Shown: piece by piece, positions 54,200 through 62,400 of the stretch
Position numbering within the stretch: the first letter of the stretch is position 1
Layout of the letters: each line of letters begins with the position of its first letter
NCBI GenBank assembly: GCA_017936685.1
Contig: JAGBFA010000015.1
Coordinates: 186,001 to 250,000 of the forward strand
Reading direction: 5' to 3'
DNA length: 64,000 nucleotides
DNA from: Alistipes sp.
Lineage (GTDB): Bacteria; Bacteroidota; Bacteroidia; Bacteroidales; Rikenellaceae
The notes under the pieces: generated by a model
Seen by the model: only the letters and a program-made list of their open reading frames with translations
Databases searched by the model: none
Told to the model about the DNA's origin: nothing
Made by a program: the position numbers and the translations under genes

Positions 54200-54484
54200 A
54201 TGTTCAAGGAACTCAATCCACTGCTGCACTCCGAGCTGCGACTTGCCGTGATGTCGATACTCATCGGCGTCGAGGAGGCCGACTTCGTCTACCTGCGCGA
54301 ACAGACACATGCAACGGCCGGCAACCTGAGCGTACAGATCGACAAGTTGCAGAAGGCAGGATATATAAGCGTCGAAAAGGGTTTCAAGGGACGCATGCCG
54401 CGCACCGTATGCCGCATCACCGACTGCGGCCGCGACGCCTTCACCGAGTATGTCGACGCCCTCAGCGGCTATATCGGCCGATAA
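54200..54484 (+). CDS. winged-helix DNA-binding regulator, 94 aa
   Basis: A single winged-helix domain (LNPLLHSELRLAVMSILIGVEEADFVYLREQTHATAGNLSVQIDKLQKAGYISVEKGFKGRMPRTVCRITDCGRDAFTEYVDAL) of the MarR/ArsR-like HTH_34 class. It has no ligand domain. It is the last gene of the operon behind the membrane protein, so it probably regulates this operon. Confidence 0.9.
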   Translation: MFKELNPLLHSELRLAVMSILIGVEEADFVYLREQTHATAGNLSVQIDKLQKAGYISVEKGFKGRMPRTVCRITDCGRDAFTEYVDALSGYIGR

Positions 54485-54570
54485 CACGGGCATAGAGGTT
54501 GTTTCGCCGGCGGGTGCACGGTTGCCGGTATGCGGGAGTTTGTCGACATGCGGGAGTTTGCCGACCGAAA

Positions 54571-54720
54571 AGAGATTCTCACGTAGCGGTCTATGACCGC
54601 TCCTCAGAATGACATGGTGGGAATAGCCTCACACAGATTTCTCGCTCGCGCTCGAAATGACAGGACGAGCGGTTTTATCGTCCACAACCAGATTCTTCAC
54701 TTCGTTCAGAATGACAAAGT
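54571..54720. repeat. short dispersed palindromic repeats
   Basis: Contains a GAGATTCTCACGTAGCGG...CTCCTCAGAATGACA copy (about 54571-54613; centre CGGTC-TAT-GACCG) and a CCAGATTCTTCACTTCG...TCAGAATGACA copy (about 54685-54717). They are followed by two long-hairpin elements. Confidence 0.7.
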
Positions 54721-54752
54721 AGTGGAAATAGTCTCCAAAGAATTATGCGCCA

Positions 54753-54873
54753 CTTTTTCGTCAAAAGGCGTTAGTTGCAACGCAAACGATGTGAGGACGG
54801 ATAGGCTGTACTCGACGTACTGCCTATTCGGACGAACGAGCGCGCGGAAGCAAATGATGCCTTTTCACGGGAA
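54753..54873. repeat. long-hairpin repeat element, copy 2
   Basis: The outer arms CTTTTTCGTCAAAAGGCG and GCCTTTTCACGGGAAA enclose a central stem ATAGGC/GCCTAT with GTAC pairs. Copy 3 follows 23 bp later. Confidence 0.85.
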
Positions 54874-54896
54874 ACCTCCAAAGAACCACCAACCAT

Positions 54897-55019
54897 CTTT
54901 TTCGTCAAAAGCGGTATTATACCACGCAAACGAAAAGTGCCCGGACAGGTTGTACTTAGCGTACTACCTGTTCGGGCAATTGAGTGCGCGGCAGTAGAAT
55001 GCCGCTTTTGACGAAAAAG
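54897..55019. repeat. long-hairpin repeat element, copy 3
   Basis: Nearly perfect outer arms CTTTTTCGTCAAAAGCGG and CCGCTTTTGACGAAAAAG; central stem GCCCGGACAGGT/ACCTGTTCGGGC. It ends 14 bp from the stop codon of the M16 gene. Confidence 0.9.
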
Positions 55020-55032
55020 TCACGAAAAAGAG

Positions 55033-57969
55033 TTAGTAACCGAAGATGTCGGAAGTAGTAACCAACTCCACCTCGGCAATGCTGCGCAGGAAATCCATGT
55101 CGATATCGTCTGGATCACCGAGAATGAGATAGGTGTAGGTGCTGCCGGCGACATGGGACTTCTGGTAAGCTATGATATCGTCGATGGTAAGATCGGGCAG
55201 AGCCTTGTAGAGAGCTATGTTGCGATCTTCGGAGAGTCCCTTGCGGCGATTGTCGATATACTTGTTGATGACACCCATGCCGGTGGTGCGGGCAGCCTGC
55301 AACTGCTGCAACAGAGACTGTTTGGCAAGATCGAATGCGGGCTGAGATACGGGCATGTCGTTGATGATCTCGTCAAAGGCCTCCATAGCCTGGCGCATCT
55401 TGTCGTTCTGGGTGGCGATGAAGGCAACATAGTAGTAGGGATCGTCGGCATAGGCTCCCTCGGAGAGATATGCCGAGGCCGAGTAGGCAAGGCCGCGAGC
55501 CTCGCGCATCTCCTGGAATACAATGGCGTTCATGTTGCCCGAGAAATACTCGTTGTAGAGGTCGATGACGGCATCGTTGTCGGTCGAGAAGCGTTCGCCG
55601 CGGTTGGCATACTGGCGATAGTAGATCTGCTTGGCATCGTAGGGAGCCACTATCACGCGGTTGACGGGCGTGAGGGAGTATGCGTAGCGCACTTCGAGCG
55701 GCTTGACGGCAATGGGATCGGCAGGCATCTTATGGTGCTTGGCGATGATGGCCTCGACCTGCTGCTGCGACGCGGGACCGTAATATACGACCTCGTGCTC
55801 GTAGTCGAACATGCGGCGTATGCGGCCGACCAGATCGTCCGAGGTCATGGCTGCGATCTGCTCGTCGCTCAGCGTCATGCGGCGCACGGCATCGGCACCG
55901 TACATGGCGTATGTCATCAGAGCGTTGAAGTTGGCTCGCTGGTTGAGTTTTGCGTTGGCGCGCGTCTTGAACAGATCCTGCTTATACTCGGCCAGAATCT
56001 CGTCGTCGCCTTTGAGGGTGCGTACATACTCCTCGGCCAGAGCCAGAGCCTCGTCCATGTGCTCCTGCAAACCGCCGACATACACATACATCGACGTGCC
56101 CGTAGCACCGACCGATATGGTGCATGCCATGTTGTAGAGGCGGCTCTGTATCTCGGCCAGCGACTTATTGTCGGTGCCCAGCAGACGCATGTACTCCGTG
56201 GCGGGCTATATGAAGGGATCGTAGCGCGTGCCCAGATCGATGCGATACTGCATCTGGAACAGGTCGTTGATCTCGTTGCGTTTGTAGAGCATCTGCACGC
56301 CCTCGGCAAGCGGCACAACGGCCATGTCGCGGTCGAAATCGACGAACTGCGGTTCGAGCGGCTCGACCTCGGACGACTGCACGTCCGCAAGGAACTGCGA
56401 AGCGGCATCGCGATTGGTCTCGATGGGCGTTATCTGCGGCTTGTCGATCTTCTTCTGCGAGGTATCCTCGCCCTGCAACTTGTAGATCACGGCATAACCG
56501 TCGGCAGGCATCTTGCGGCCGACCCATGCCACGATGTCGTCTTTGGTTATCTTGGCCATGCGGTCGAGCGACTCCACCTCTGTCTGCCAGTCCGTACCGG
56601 CTATAAACGAGTTCTTGAAGAGCATGGCGCGCATACGGTTGCTCTCGTAATAACTCATGTAGGCGCGCTTGTAGTTGGCTATGGTAGCCTCGATGAGCGA
56701 GGCATCGAACTCGCCGCGGCGCAGCTTGTCGACCTCCGCGAGCAGCAGGCTGCGCACCTCGTCGAGCGACTGTCCCTCCTTTGGATATCCGTAGAGTGCC
56801 ATGGCACCGTAGTCGACATTGGTATCATCGTAGGCCTCGGCATCGAGCATCTTCTGCTTCTGCATTATATCGACGTCTAACAGGCCGCACTTGCCGTTGC
56901 TGAGAATCGAAGCCGCAAGCGAAGCCATGTCAGAATCCTCGATCGACGACGATCCGTCGATAGGCCATGCTATCGACAGAAACTCGGCATCGTTGCCGTA
57001 GACGGTAGCCTCACGAGGCGAGAGGATAGGCTCCTCGCGCGGGAAGCTGAGAGCGGGGATCTCGGCGGCGGGTTTCATGTCGCCGAAATAACGGTCGATG
57101 ACGCGGATCATTTCGTCGGGATCGAAGTCGCCCGAGAGACAGATAGCCATATTGTTGGGAACGTAATACGAGCGGTAGTAGTTGATCACGTTGGTGATAG
57201 AGGGATTTTTCAGATGCTCCGGACGGCCGAGCACGGTGTGCATGCCATAGGGGTGATGCGGGTAGAGCATCTCCAACATCTTATAGTATACCTTGTTGCC
57301 GTCCTTTGTAAGCGACATGTTGTACTCCTCGTAGATGGTCTCCAACTCGGTGTGGAAGCCGCGGACGACGGCGTGTTTGAAACGGTCGGATTGTATCTTG
57401 GCCCAGTTCTCGATCTGATTCGAGGGGATATCCTCCGTGTATACCGTTTCGTCTTGCGACGTCCACGCGTTGGTGCCCGAGGCCCCGATGACGGCCATGA
57501 GCTTGTCGTACTCGTTGGGTATGGCTATCTTCGAGGCGATGTTCGAGAGGCTGTCGATCTGGCGGTATATCGCCTTGCGCTCGGCATCGTCGTCGGTGCG
57601 GCGGTACTGCTCGAAGAGCTGTTCGATACTGTCGAGCAGCGGTTTCTCGGCAGCGTAGTCAGAGGTGCCGAACTGCTCCGAGCCCTTGAACATGAGATGC
57701 TCGAAATAGTGCGCCATGCCGGTGGTCTCCAACGGGTCGTTCTTGGCTCCGACACGCACGGCAATGTAGGTCTGAATACGAGGTTTCTCACGATAGACGG
57801 TCATGTAGACCGTCAATCCGTTGTCGAGAGTATAGATGCGCGACTGCATCGGATCGCCCTCGACGCTGCGATAGGTGTATTGCTTGCCTTTGGATTTGGC
57901 CGGACGGGCGGTCACGGCTGCGGGCAGTGCCACACATAGCGCGAGCATCAGAATAAGTAGTCGTTTCAT
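55033..57969 (-). pseudogene. M16 peptidase interrupted by one in-frame TAG codon
   Basis: The two halves (57969-56206 and 56190-55033) are in the same frame and together make a normal-length exported M16 peptidase of about 978 codons. The first half has a signal peptide and the zinc motif HYFEH (87-91). The second half holds the non-catalytic domains. They are separated by TAG at 56206-56208, where the protein reads YDPFI-stop-PATEYM; a CAG-to-TAG change would explain it. The second half has an ATG (56190) 15 bp after the stop, so two chains could still be made and assemble. It may also be a true pseudogene or a sequencing error. A second M16 gene lies at the left edge of the window. Confidence 0.85.
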
Positions 57970-58041
57970 ATCTTAGAATTTAAGTACGCCATAAAGTTAG
58001 GCAATTAATCGCGAACGCAGTCACTCGACGCACAAAAAAAA

Positions 58042-58070
58042 GAGGATCGTTCCGCAAAAAAACGATCCTC
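58042..58070 (-). terminator. gadB terminator
   Basis: The stem GAGGATCGTT/AACGATCCTC with a 9-nt loop is followed on the minus strand by eight T, just after the gadB stop. Confidence 0.9.
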
Positions 58071-58111
58071 CCGCACCTGGCCGCACTGCGGCGGGCGCAC
58101 TGAGAGCAATA

Positions 58112-59527
58112 TCAATGGGTGAATACCCTGCCCTTCTGGCGTATCTTCTTCTCGTAGGCTATGCGCGACTGGGTGGGATACTGCAACTTGTCGAACTCGG
58201 CCACGGCATTCTCGATGTCTTTGAGCAGCATGTCGGCCATGTCGCGCGACATGCCCTGACGCACGACTATACGCATGACGATGATGTTGTCGATATCCTT
58301 GGGCAACGTATAGGCCGGCACCATCCAGCCGCTCTGCTGCAATGTCGCTTGCAGATCGAAGAGCGTCCAGCGCGCGGTCTTGTCGTATTCGGTGTCCATG
58401 TGCCAGACGAAGAGCGGGTTGACCACCTCGTCGGAGTAGTTCTCGAAGCACTTCATCTTGCCGATGCGCTCATGACAGTGACAGGCTATCTCCATGGAGT
58501 TGGTGTGCACCTCCTTGTAGCCCTCGAAGCCCAGACGAATGAAGTTGTAATACTGGCCGAGCACCTGTGCCGCCGGACGCGAGAAGTTGAGTCCCACCTG
58601 CGTGATGTTGGAGCCGAGATAGTTGACGCTGAACGACATCTCCTCGGGCAGATACTTCTTGTCGCGCCATACGACCCAGCCCAAACCCGGATACACAAGA
58701 CCGAACTTATGTCCCGATGTCGATATGGAGTAGACCCACTTCAAGCGGAAGTCCCACTTCAAGTCGGGGTTCAGGAACGGCAGAATGAAACCGCCCGAGG
58801 CGGCATCGACGTGCATCGATATTTCATATCCGGTACGGCGGTTGTATGCGTCCAGCTCCTTGTCGAGGGCTGCCACGTCGTCGTTAAGGCCGGTCCATGT
58901 GACACCCACGATGGGGACTATGCAGATGGTGTTCTCGTCGCACATGGCCACGGCCTGCTTGGCATCGAGCGTCTTGTGCTCTTTCGACAGGGGCACCTGC
59001 CGCAACTCGATCTGCCACAGCTGGCAGAACTTCTCCCACACCACCTGCAAGCCCGAGCTGGTCACGAGATTGGGCTTGTCGAAAGGTTTACCCTCCTTGC
59101 GGCGGCGCGCACGCCAGCGCAGCCATGCCGCCACACCGCCGAGCATGCAGGCCTCCGACGATCCTATGCCGAGGGCTCCGCACTTGGAAGCATTCTTCTC
59201 GGACGAGTGCCACAGATTAGCCAGAATGTTGATGCAACGCCCCGACATCACGGCTATGTGGGGATACTCCGTCTCGTCGATGAAGTTGACATTGATGGCC
59301 TCGTTCATCAGACGCGTGGCATATTCGTCCATGTAGGTGGTGACGAACGTGGCCAGATTCAGCGGCGGCTGAGTCTGCGGATAGGTCTCGTCCTTGACCA
59401 TCTGATAGGCGATCTCGGGCGTGGTCTTGCTCTGCGGAATTTTGTCTGTCGGAGCAGGCGACGCCATCTCTTTGGAGCCGTACACGGCCGTCTCGGCGTT
59501 GGCTCGATACTTTTCACTCTTTTCCAT
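58112..59527 (-). CDS. gadB: glutamate decarboxylase
   Basis: A 471-residue PLP enzyme that converts glutamate to GABA and consumes a proton, giving acid resistance. The PLP lysine is K274 in STSGHKFGLVYPGLGWVVWRD. D241 of HVDAASGGFILPF binds the ring nitrogen. GIGSSEACMLGG is also typical. The ATG at MEKSEKYRAN is chosen; the longer frame crosses an AT-rich upstream gap. No glutamate/GABA antiporter gene is visible here. Confidence 0.96.
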   Translation of the reverse strand: MEKSEKYRANAETAVYGSKEMASPAPTDKIPQSKTTPEIAYQMVKDETYPQTQPPLNLATFVTTYMDEYATRLMNEAINVNFIDETEYPHIAVMSGRCINILANLWHSSEKNASKCGALGIGSSEACMLGGVAAWLRWRARRRKEGKPFDKPNLVTSSGLQVVWEKFCQLWQIELRQVPLSKEHKTLDAKQAVAMCDENTICIVPIVGVTWTGLNDDVAALDKELDAYNRRTGYEISMHVDAASGGFILPFLNPDLKWDFRLKWVYSISTSGHKFGLVYPGLGWVVWRDKKYLPEEMSFSVNYLGSNITQVGLNFSRPAAQVLGQYYNFIRLGFEGYKEVHTNSMEIACHCHERIGKMKCFENYSDEVVNPLFVWHMDTEYDKTARWTLFDLQATLQQSGWMVPAYTLPKDIDNIIVMRIVVRQGMSRDMADMLLKDIENAVAEFDKLQYPTQSRIAYEKKIRQKGRVFTH

Positions 59528-59690
59528 ATGTTGAACTTTAAGGTTACTTGGCGGGCAAATCCCACTAATTATGCCATACAGTGCTGCCGGTGCCCTACAC
59601 CGCCATGCCGCCGGCACTGCACGTATCGGATATTTACGCTCTTGCATCAGGAAAAAGTGCGAAAAACTTTGCAGTTTCAAAAAAACCTCT

Positions 59691-59698
59691 TATATTTG
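59691..59698 (+). promoter_or_regulatory. -7 box for the tRNA-Pro pair
   Basis: TATATTTG matches TAnnTTTG, about 55 bp upstream of the first tRNA. The intervening leader contains the small hairpin CCTCG-AATTCG-CGAGG. Confidence 0.55.
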
Positions 59699-59751
59699 CA
59701 CCTCGAATTCGCGAGGATTCCCCATCGGTTGCACCGCGGCCGTGGGACCTA

Positions 59752-59826
59752 CGGGATGTAGCGCAGTCCGGTTAGCGCACCTGCTTTGGGAGCAGGGGGT
59801 CACAGGTTCGAATCCTGTTATCCCGA
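59752..59826 (+). tRNA. tRNA-Pro (anticodon TGG)
   Basis: A 75-nt cloverleaf: acceptor CGGGATG/TATCCCG (with one G-T pair), discriminator A, anticodon arm CCTGC-TTTGGGA-GCAGG, T arm ACAGG-TTCGAAT-CCTGT. CCA is not encoded. Confidence 0.95.
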
Positions 59827-59919
59827 CAATACGGCTCTCATGCAGACGACCGCCTCGGCTCAGGCCGGGCAGGGAGGGGGCGACAGCAGCGTAAAGCCGT
59901 AGGTTTGAAAATATTTGTT

Positions 59920-59994
59920 CGGGATGTAGCGCAGTCCGGTTAGCGCGCCAGCTTCGGGAGTTGGAGGTCCCGGGTTCGAATCCCGGTATCCCGA
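59920..59994 (+). tRNA. tRNA-Pro (anticodon CGG)
   Basis: A 75-nt cloverleaf, sequence-identical to the first tRNA-Pro over the first 27 nt or so. The anticodon arm is CCAGC-TTCGGGA-GTTGG and the T arm CCGGG-TTCGAAT-CCCGG. Probably cotranscribed with the TGG isoacceptor 93 bp upstream. Confidence 0.95.
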
Positions 59995-60087
59995 CAGAGA
60001 AAGAGATGATGAAAATCATCTCTTTTCTTTTTATGCAGATTATCGCCATTGGGGGAGGATACGAATTGTACTGTTCTGTACGAAACA

Positions 60088-60340
60088 AAAGTCTGTCACT
60101 CCGAGGAGCCGCAGACGACGTGGGAGTCTCGCGGGCAGGGGTGCGGTTCTGCATACTGGAACTTGACGACCAAAACAGAGATTCTCACGTCGCGATTTTC
60201 AATCGCTCCTCAGAATGACAGGACACGATATGTCATGTTGAGCGGAGCGAAACATCTGGTTGGGGTAGATATTTATCAACCACGCACATCGTCCCCAACC
60301 AGATTCTTCGTTCCATTTCATTCCACTCAGAATGACACGA
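60088..60340. repeat. island of short dispersed palindromic repeats
   Basis: Contains a GTCACTCCGAGGAGCC...GGGAGTCTC copy (60088-60130), a GAGATTCTCACGTCGCG...CTCCTCAGAATGACA copy (60178-60221; centre GCGATT-TTC-AATCGC), a GTTGAGCGGAGCGAAACATC copy (about 60235-60265), and a CCAACCAGATTCTTCG...CTCAGAATGAC copy (about 60294-60337). Confidence 0.75.
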
Positions 60341-60374
60341 CACAGGGAATAGTCTCCAAAGAACCACTACCCCA

Positions 60375-60496
60375 TTTTTCGTCAAAATGCCGGATATGCG
60401 ACGCGACGACAGAGTGAGACGATGGGCTGTACTGACTGTACTGCCCATTGGCGAACGACAAGGAGCGGAAGCAGATGCGGTGTTTTCACGGAAAAG
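60375..60496. repeat. long-hairpin repeat element, copy 4
   Basis: The outer arms TTTTTCGTCAAAA and TTTTCACGGAAAA enclose a central stem ATGGGC/GCCCAT. First of three tandem copies. Confidence 0.85.
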
Positions 60497-60502
60497 AAAC
60501 GA

Positions 60503-60623
60503 TTTTTCGTCAAAAGCGGTATTATACAACGCAAACGAAAAATGCCCGGACAGGTTGTACTGATCGTACTACCTGTTCGGGCAGTTGAGTGCGCGGCAGT
60601 AGAATGCCGCTTTTCACGGAAAA
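60503..60623. repeat. long-hairpin repeat element, copy 5
   Basis: The outer arms TTTTTCGTCAAAAGCGG and CCGCTTTTCACGGAAAA enclose a central stem GCCCGGACAGGT/ACCTGTTCGGGC. Starts 6 bp after copy 4. Confidence 0.87.
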
Positions 60624-60644
60624 CCTCCAAAGAAACACAACCCC

Positions 60645-60769
60645 CTTTTTCGTCAAAAGGCGTTAGTAGCGGTGCCGACATGAAATTGGCGCGGATAGGC
60701 TGTACTCACCGTACTGCCTATTCGCGCCAATGATTGAGGTGACGCTAATGACGCCTTTTCACGAAAAAG
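60645..60769. repeat. long-hairpin repeat element, copy 6
   Basis: The outer arms CTTTTTCGTCAAAAGGCGT and ACGCCTTTTCACGAAAAAG enclose a central stem of 21 pairs (ATTGGCGCGGATAGGC.../...GCCTATTCGCGCCAAT). It ends 2 bp before the stop codon of the convergent barrel gene. Confidence 0.9.
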
Positions 60770-60771
60770 GG

Positions 60772-61251
60772 CTAAAAGTGGTATGCAACAGACAAACCAA
60801 AGTTCCAAAATCCGGGAGTGAAGAAACCGCTCTTACCGCCACCGGCAACTACACCTACGACAGGACGATAGTCGACATCGATAGAGATGGGGGTGTTGTT
60901 GAACAAGCAGCCGAACGAACAAGAACCGACAGCTCCGATCAAGAAGCCCGCATCGCCGAAATGATAGGCACCTACGGTTGCACCCACACCGGCATTGAGA
61001 TGCCACGAGCATGTACGGGGAGTCCAGTCCCACTCGCAGCAACGCCAGTTGTATATACCTGTAAGCGAAATACCGTCATAGTTGGGAACGGCAACCGTGA
61101 ACTGCAAATAGTTCTCCGAGCTGAGATTGTAGTCGAACAGCAACTCCACACTGCCGCCGAAACGGAGTCCTACGGCATACTTGGTATCTTGTGCCTTGGC
61201 GGCCGTAGCTACGGCGAAGCACATCACAACAGCAACAATAAACTTTTTCAT
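60772..61251 (-). CDS. small outer-membrane beta-barrel protein, 159 aa
   Basis: Signal peptide MKKFIVAVVMCFAVATAAKA, then alternating strands (KYAVGLRFGGSVELLFDYNLSSENYLQFTVAVPNYDGISLTGIYNW) and a terminal aromatic (WNFGLSVAYHF), typical of small Bacteroidota barrels. Four cysteines in the middle (WRCCEWDWTPRTCSWH, GSCSFGC) may form disulfides. Its stop codon abuts long-hairpin element copy 6, which could act as its transcript end. A TAATTTTG box lies upstream. Confidence 0.82.
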   Translation of the reverse strand: MKKFIVAVVMCFAVATAAKAQDTKYAVGLRFGGSVELLFDYNLSSENYLQFTVAVPNYDGISLTGIYNWRCCEWDWTPRTCSWHLNAGVGATVGAYHFGDAGFLIGAVGSCSFGCLFNNTPISIDVDYRPVVGVVAGGGKSGFFTPGFWNFGLSVAYHF

Positions 61252-61275
61252 AAGTCGTATTTTAATATGATACTA

Positions 61276-61283
61276 CAAAATTA
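61276..61283 (-). promoter_or_regulatory. -7 box for the small barrel gene
   Basis: TAATTTTG on the minus strand fits TAnnTTTG, about 25 bp before the ATG. Confidence 0.5.
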
Positions 61284-61402
61284 ATATAATTAGTTACAAA
61301 GCAACCCTTTCCGTCGGACAAATCAACCAATGGGCGGATTATTATAACGAAACTGGCTCCGAGCATGATCCCCTCAGACAAGATTCATGCAAAACAAGAA
61401 CG

Positions 61403-61951
61403 TCAACGCTTGGTCTTATATGTGCAGCGGTAACTGCCCTTGGCGAGTTTATAGAGTTTGTTTTTTATAAGATTGCGGCGCAGCGGCGACAGGTGATCGG
61501 TAAACACCTTGCCCTCGATATGATCGTACTCGTGCTGAATGACACGCGCGGGACGGCCGTCGAACTCCTCGTCGTGCTCGACGAAGTGTTCGTCGAGATA
61601 ACGCATGCGGATCTTCACCGGACGGCGCACGTTCTCGTGCAGCCCCGGCAGAGACAAACAGCCCTCCTCGAAGAGATCGGTCTGCTCGGAGTGTTCGTAG
61701 ATGACGGGGTTGACGAAGACGCGGCGATAGTCGGCAAGCGAGGGATCCTCCTCGCCCCACGGCGTGCAGTCGACGATGAACATGCGAATGTTCTTGCCTA
61801 TCTGCGGGGCGGCCAGACCGACACCCTCGGCCTCGTCCAATGTCAGAAACATATCCTCGACGAGCTTGTCGAACTCGGGATAATCCTTGTCTATTTCGAC
61901 CGACTCGTTGCGCAAAGTCTGCGAACCGTAAATCACTATCGGATAAATCAT
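61403..61951 (-). CDS. def: peptide deformylase
   Basis: A 182-residue iron enzyme that removes the formyl group from nascent proteins. All three signature motifs are present: GVGLAAPQIG (43-52), EGCLS with metal ligand C98, and QHEYDHIEG with ligands H140 and H144 and catalytic E141. The C-terminal tail is Lys/Arg-rich. It lies between the small barrel gene and ruvX on the same strand, 23 bp after ruvX. Confidence 0.97.
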   Translation of the reverse strand: MIYPIVIYGSQTLRNESVEIDKDYPEFDKLVEDMFLTLDEAEGVGLAAPQIGKNIRMFIVDCTPWGEEDPSLADYRRVFVNPVIYEHSEQTDLFEEGCLSLPGLHENVRRPVKIRMRYLDEHFVEHDEEFDGRPARVIQHEYDHIEGKVFTDHLSPLRRNLIKNKLYKLAKGSYRCTYKTKR

Positions 61952-61974
61952 AATTCAGTTATTTAATACGTATG

Positions 61975-62388
61975 TCAATGTCGGCAGGCCATATAGTCCT
62001 GCAAAATAATCGCGGCCGAGACCTTGTCGACCAGAGCCTTGTCGCGGCGTGCCATCTTGCCTATGCCGCTCTGACGTATGGCGCGCTGTGCCAGCACCGA
62101 CGTGAAACGCTCGTCGTAACCGACAACGCGCTTATCGGGGTAGGCATGACGCAGACGGCCCATGAGAGGCTCGACGTAACGCATCGTCTCCGACGGCGAG
62201 CCGTCCATCTGCCGTGGATAGCCGACAACAATCGTATCGACCTCCTCGCGCGAGAAGTAGTCGGCCAAAAACCGTTCCAGCGACCTCGTCTCGACGGTCT
62301 CCAACGCCGTGGCGATAATCCTCAGCGGATCGCTCACGGCGATGCCCGTGCGTCGCGTACCGTAGTCTATGGCAAGAATGCGGGCCAC
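61975..62388 (-). CDS. ruvX: YqgF/RuvX family Holliday-junction resolvase-like nuclease
   Basis: A 137-residue RNase H-fold protein implicated in pre-16S rRNA processing and recombination. The first strand with catalytic Asp is AIDYGTRRTGIAVSDP; the second motif is DTIVVGYPRQMDGSPSE; DERFTSVLA and VDKVSAAIILQDYM complete the active site. The start codon is GTG (62388), immediately before the conserved ARILAIDYG; no ATG is available. It lies 12 bp after glyS. Confidence 0.95.
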   Translation of the reverse strand: MARILAIDYGTRRTGIAVSDPLRIIATALETVETRSLERFLADYFSREEVDTIVVGYPRQMDGSPSETMRYVEPLMGRLRHAYPDKRVVGYDERFTSVLAQRAIRQSGIGKMARRDKALVDKVSAAIILQDYMACRH

Positions 62389-62400
62389 GTGTCGGGTATG

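Noticed and set aside
54593..54997. Open frame in the intergenic region before the M16 gene
   Set aside because: It is made entirely of dispersed repeats and hairpin elements, and parallels exist in other repeat islands.
55153..56880. 575-codon open frame antisense to the M16 peptidase
   Set aside because: Shadow of the M16 coding frame; it crosses the TAG site without meaning and shows no domain.
58115..59761. 548-codon open frame antisense to gadB
   Set aside because: gadB is certain from its PLP lysine motif; the antisense frame is a composition effect.
60049..61284. Several open frames of 98-184 codons across the repeat island
   Set aside because: They are built from repeat sequence or lie antisense to the small barrel gene, and have no family pattern.
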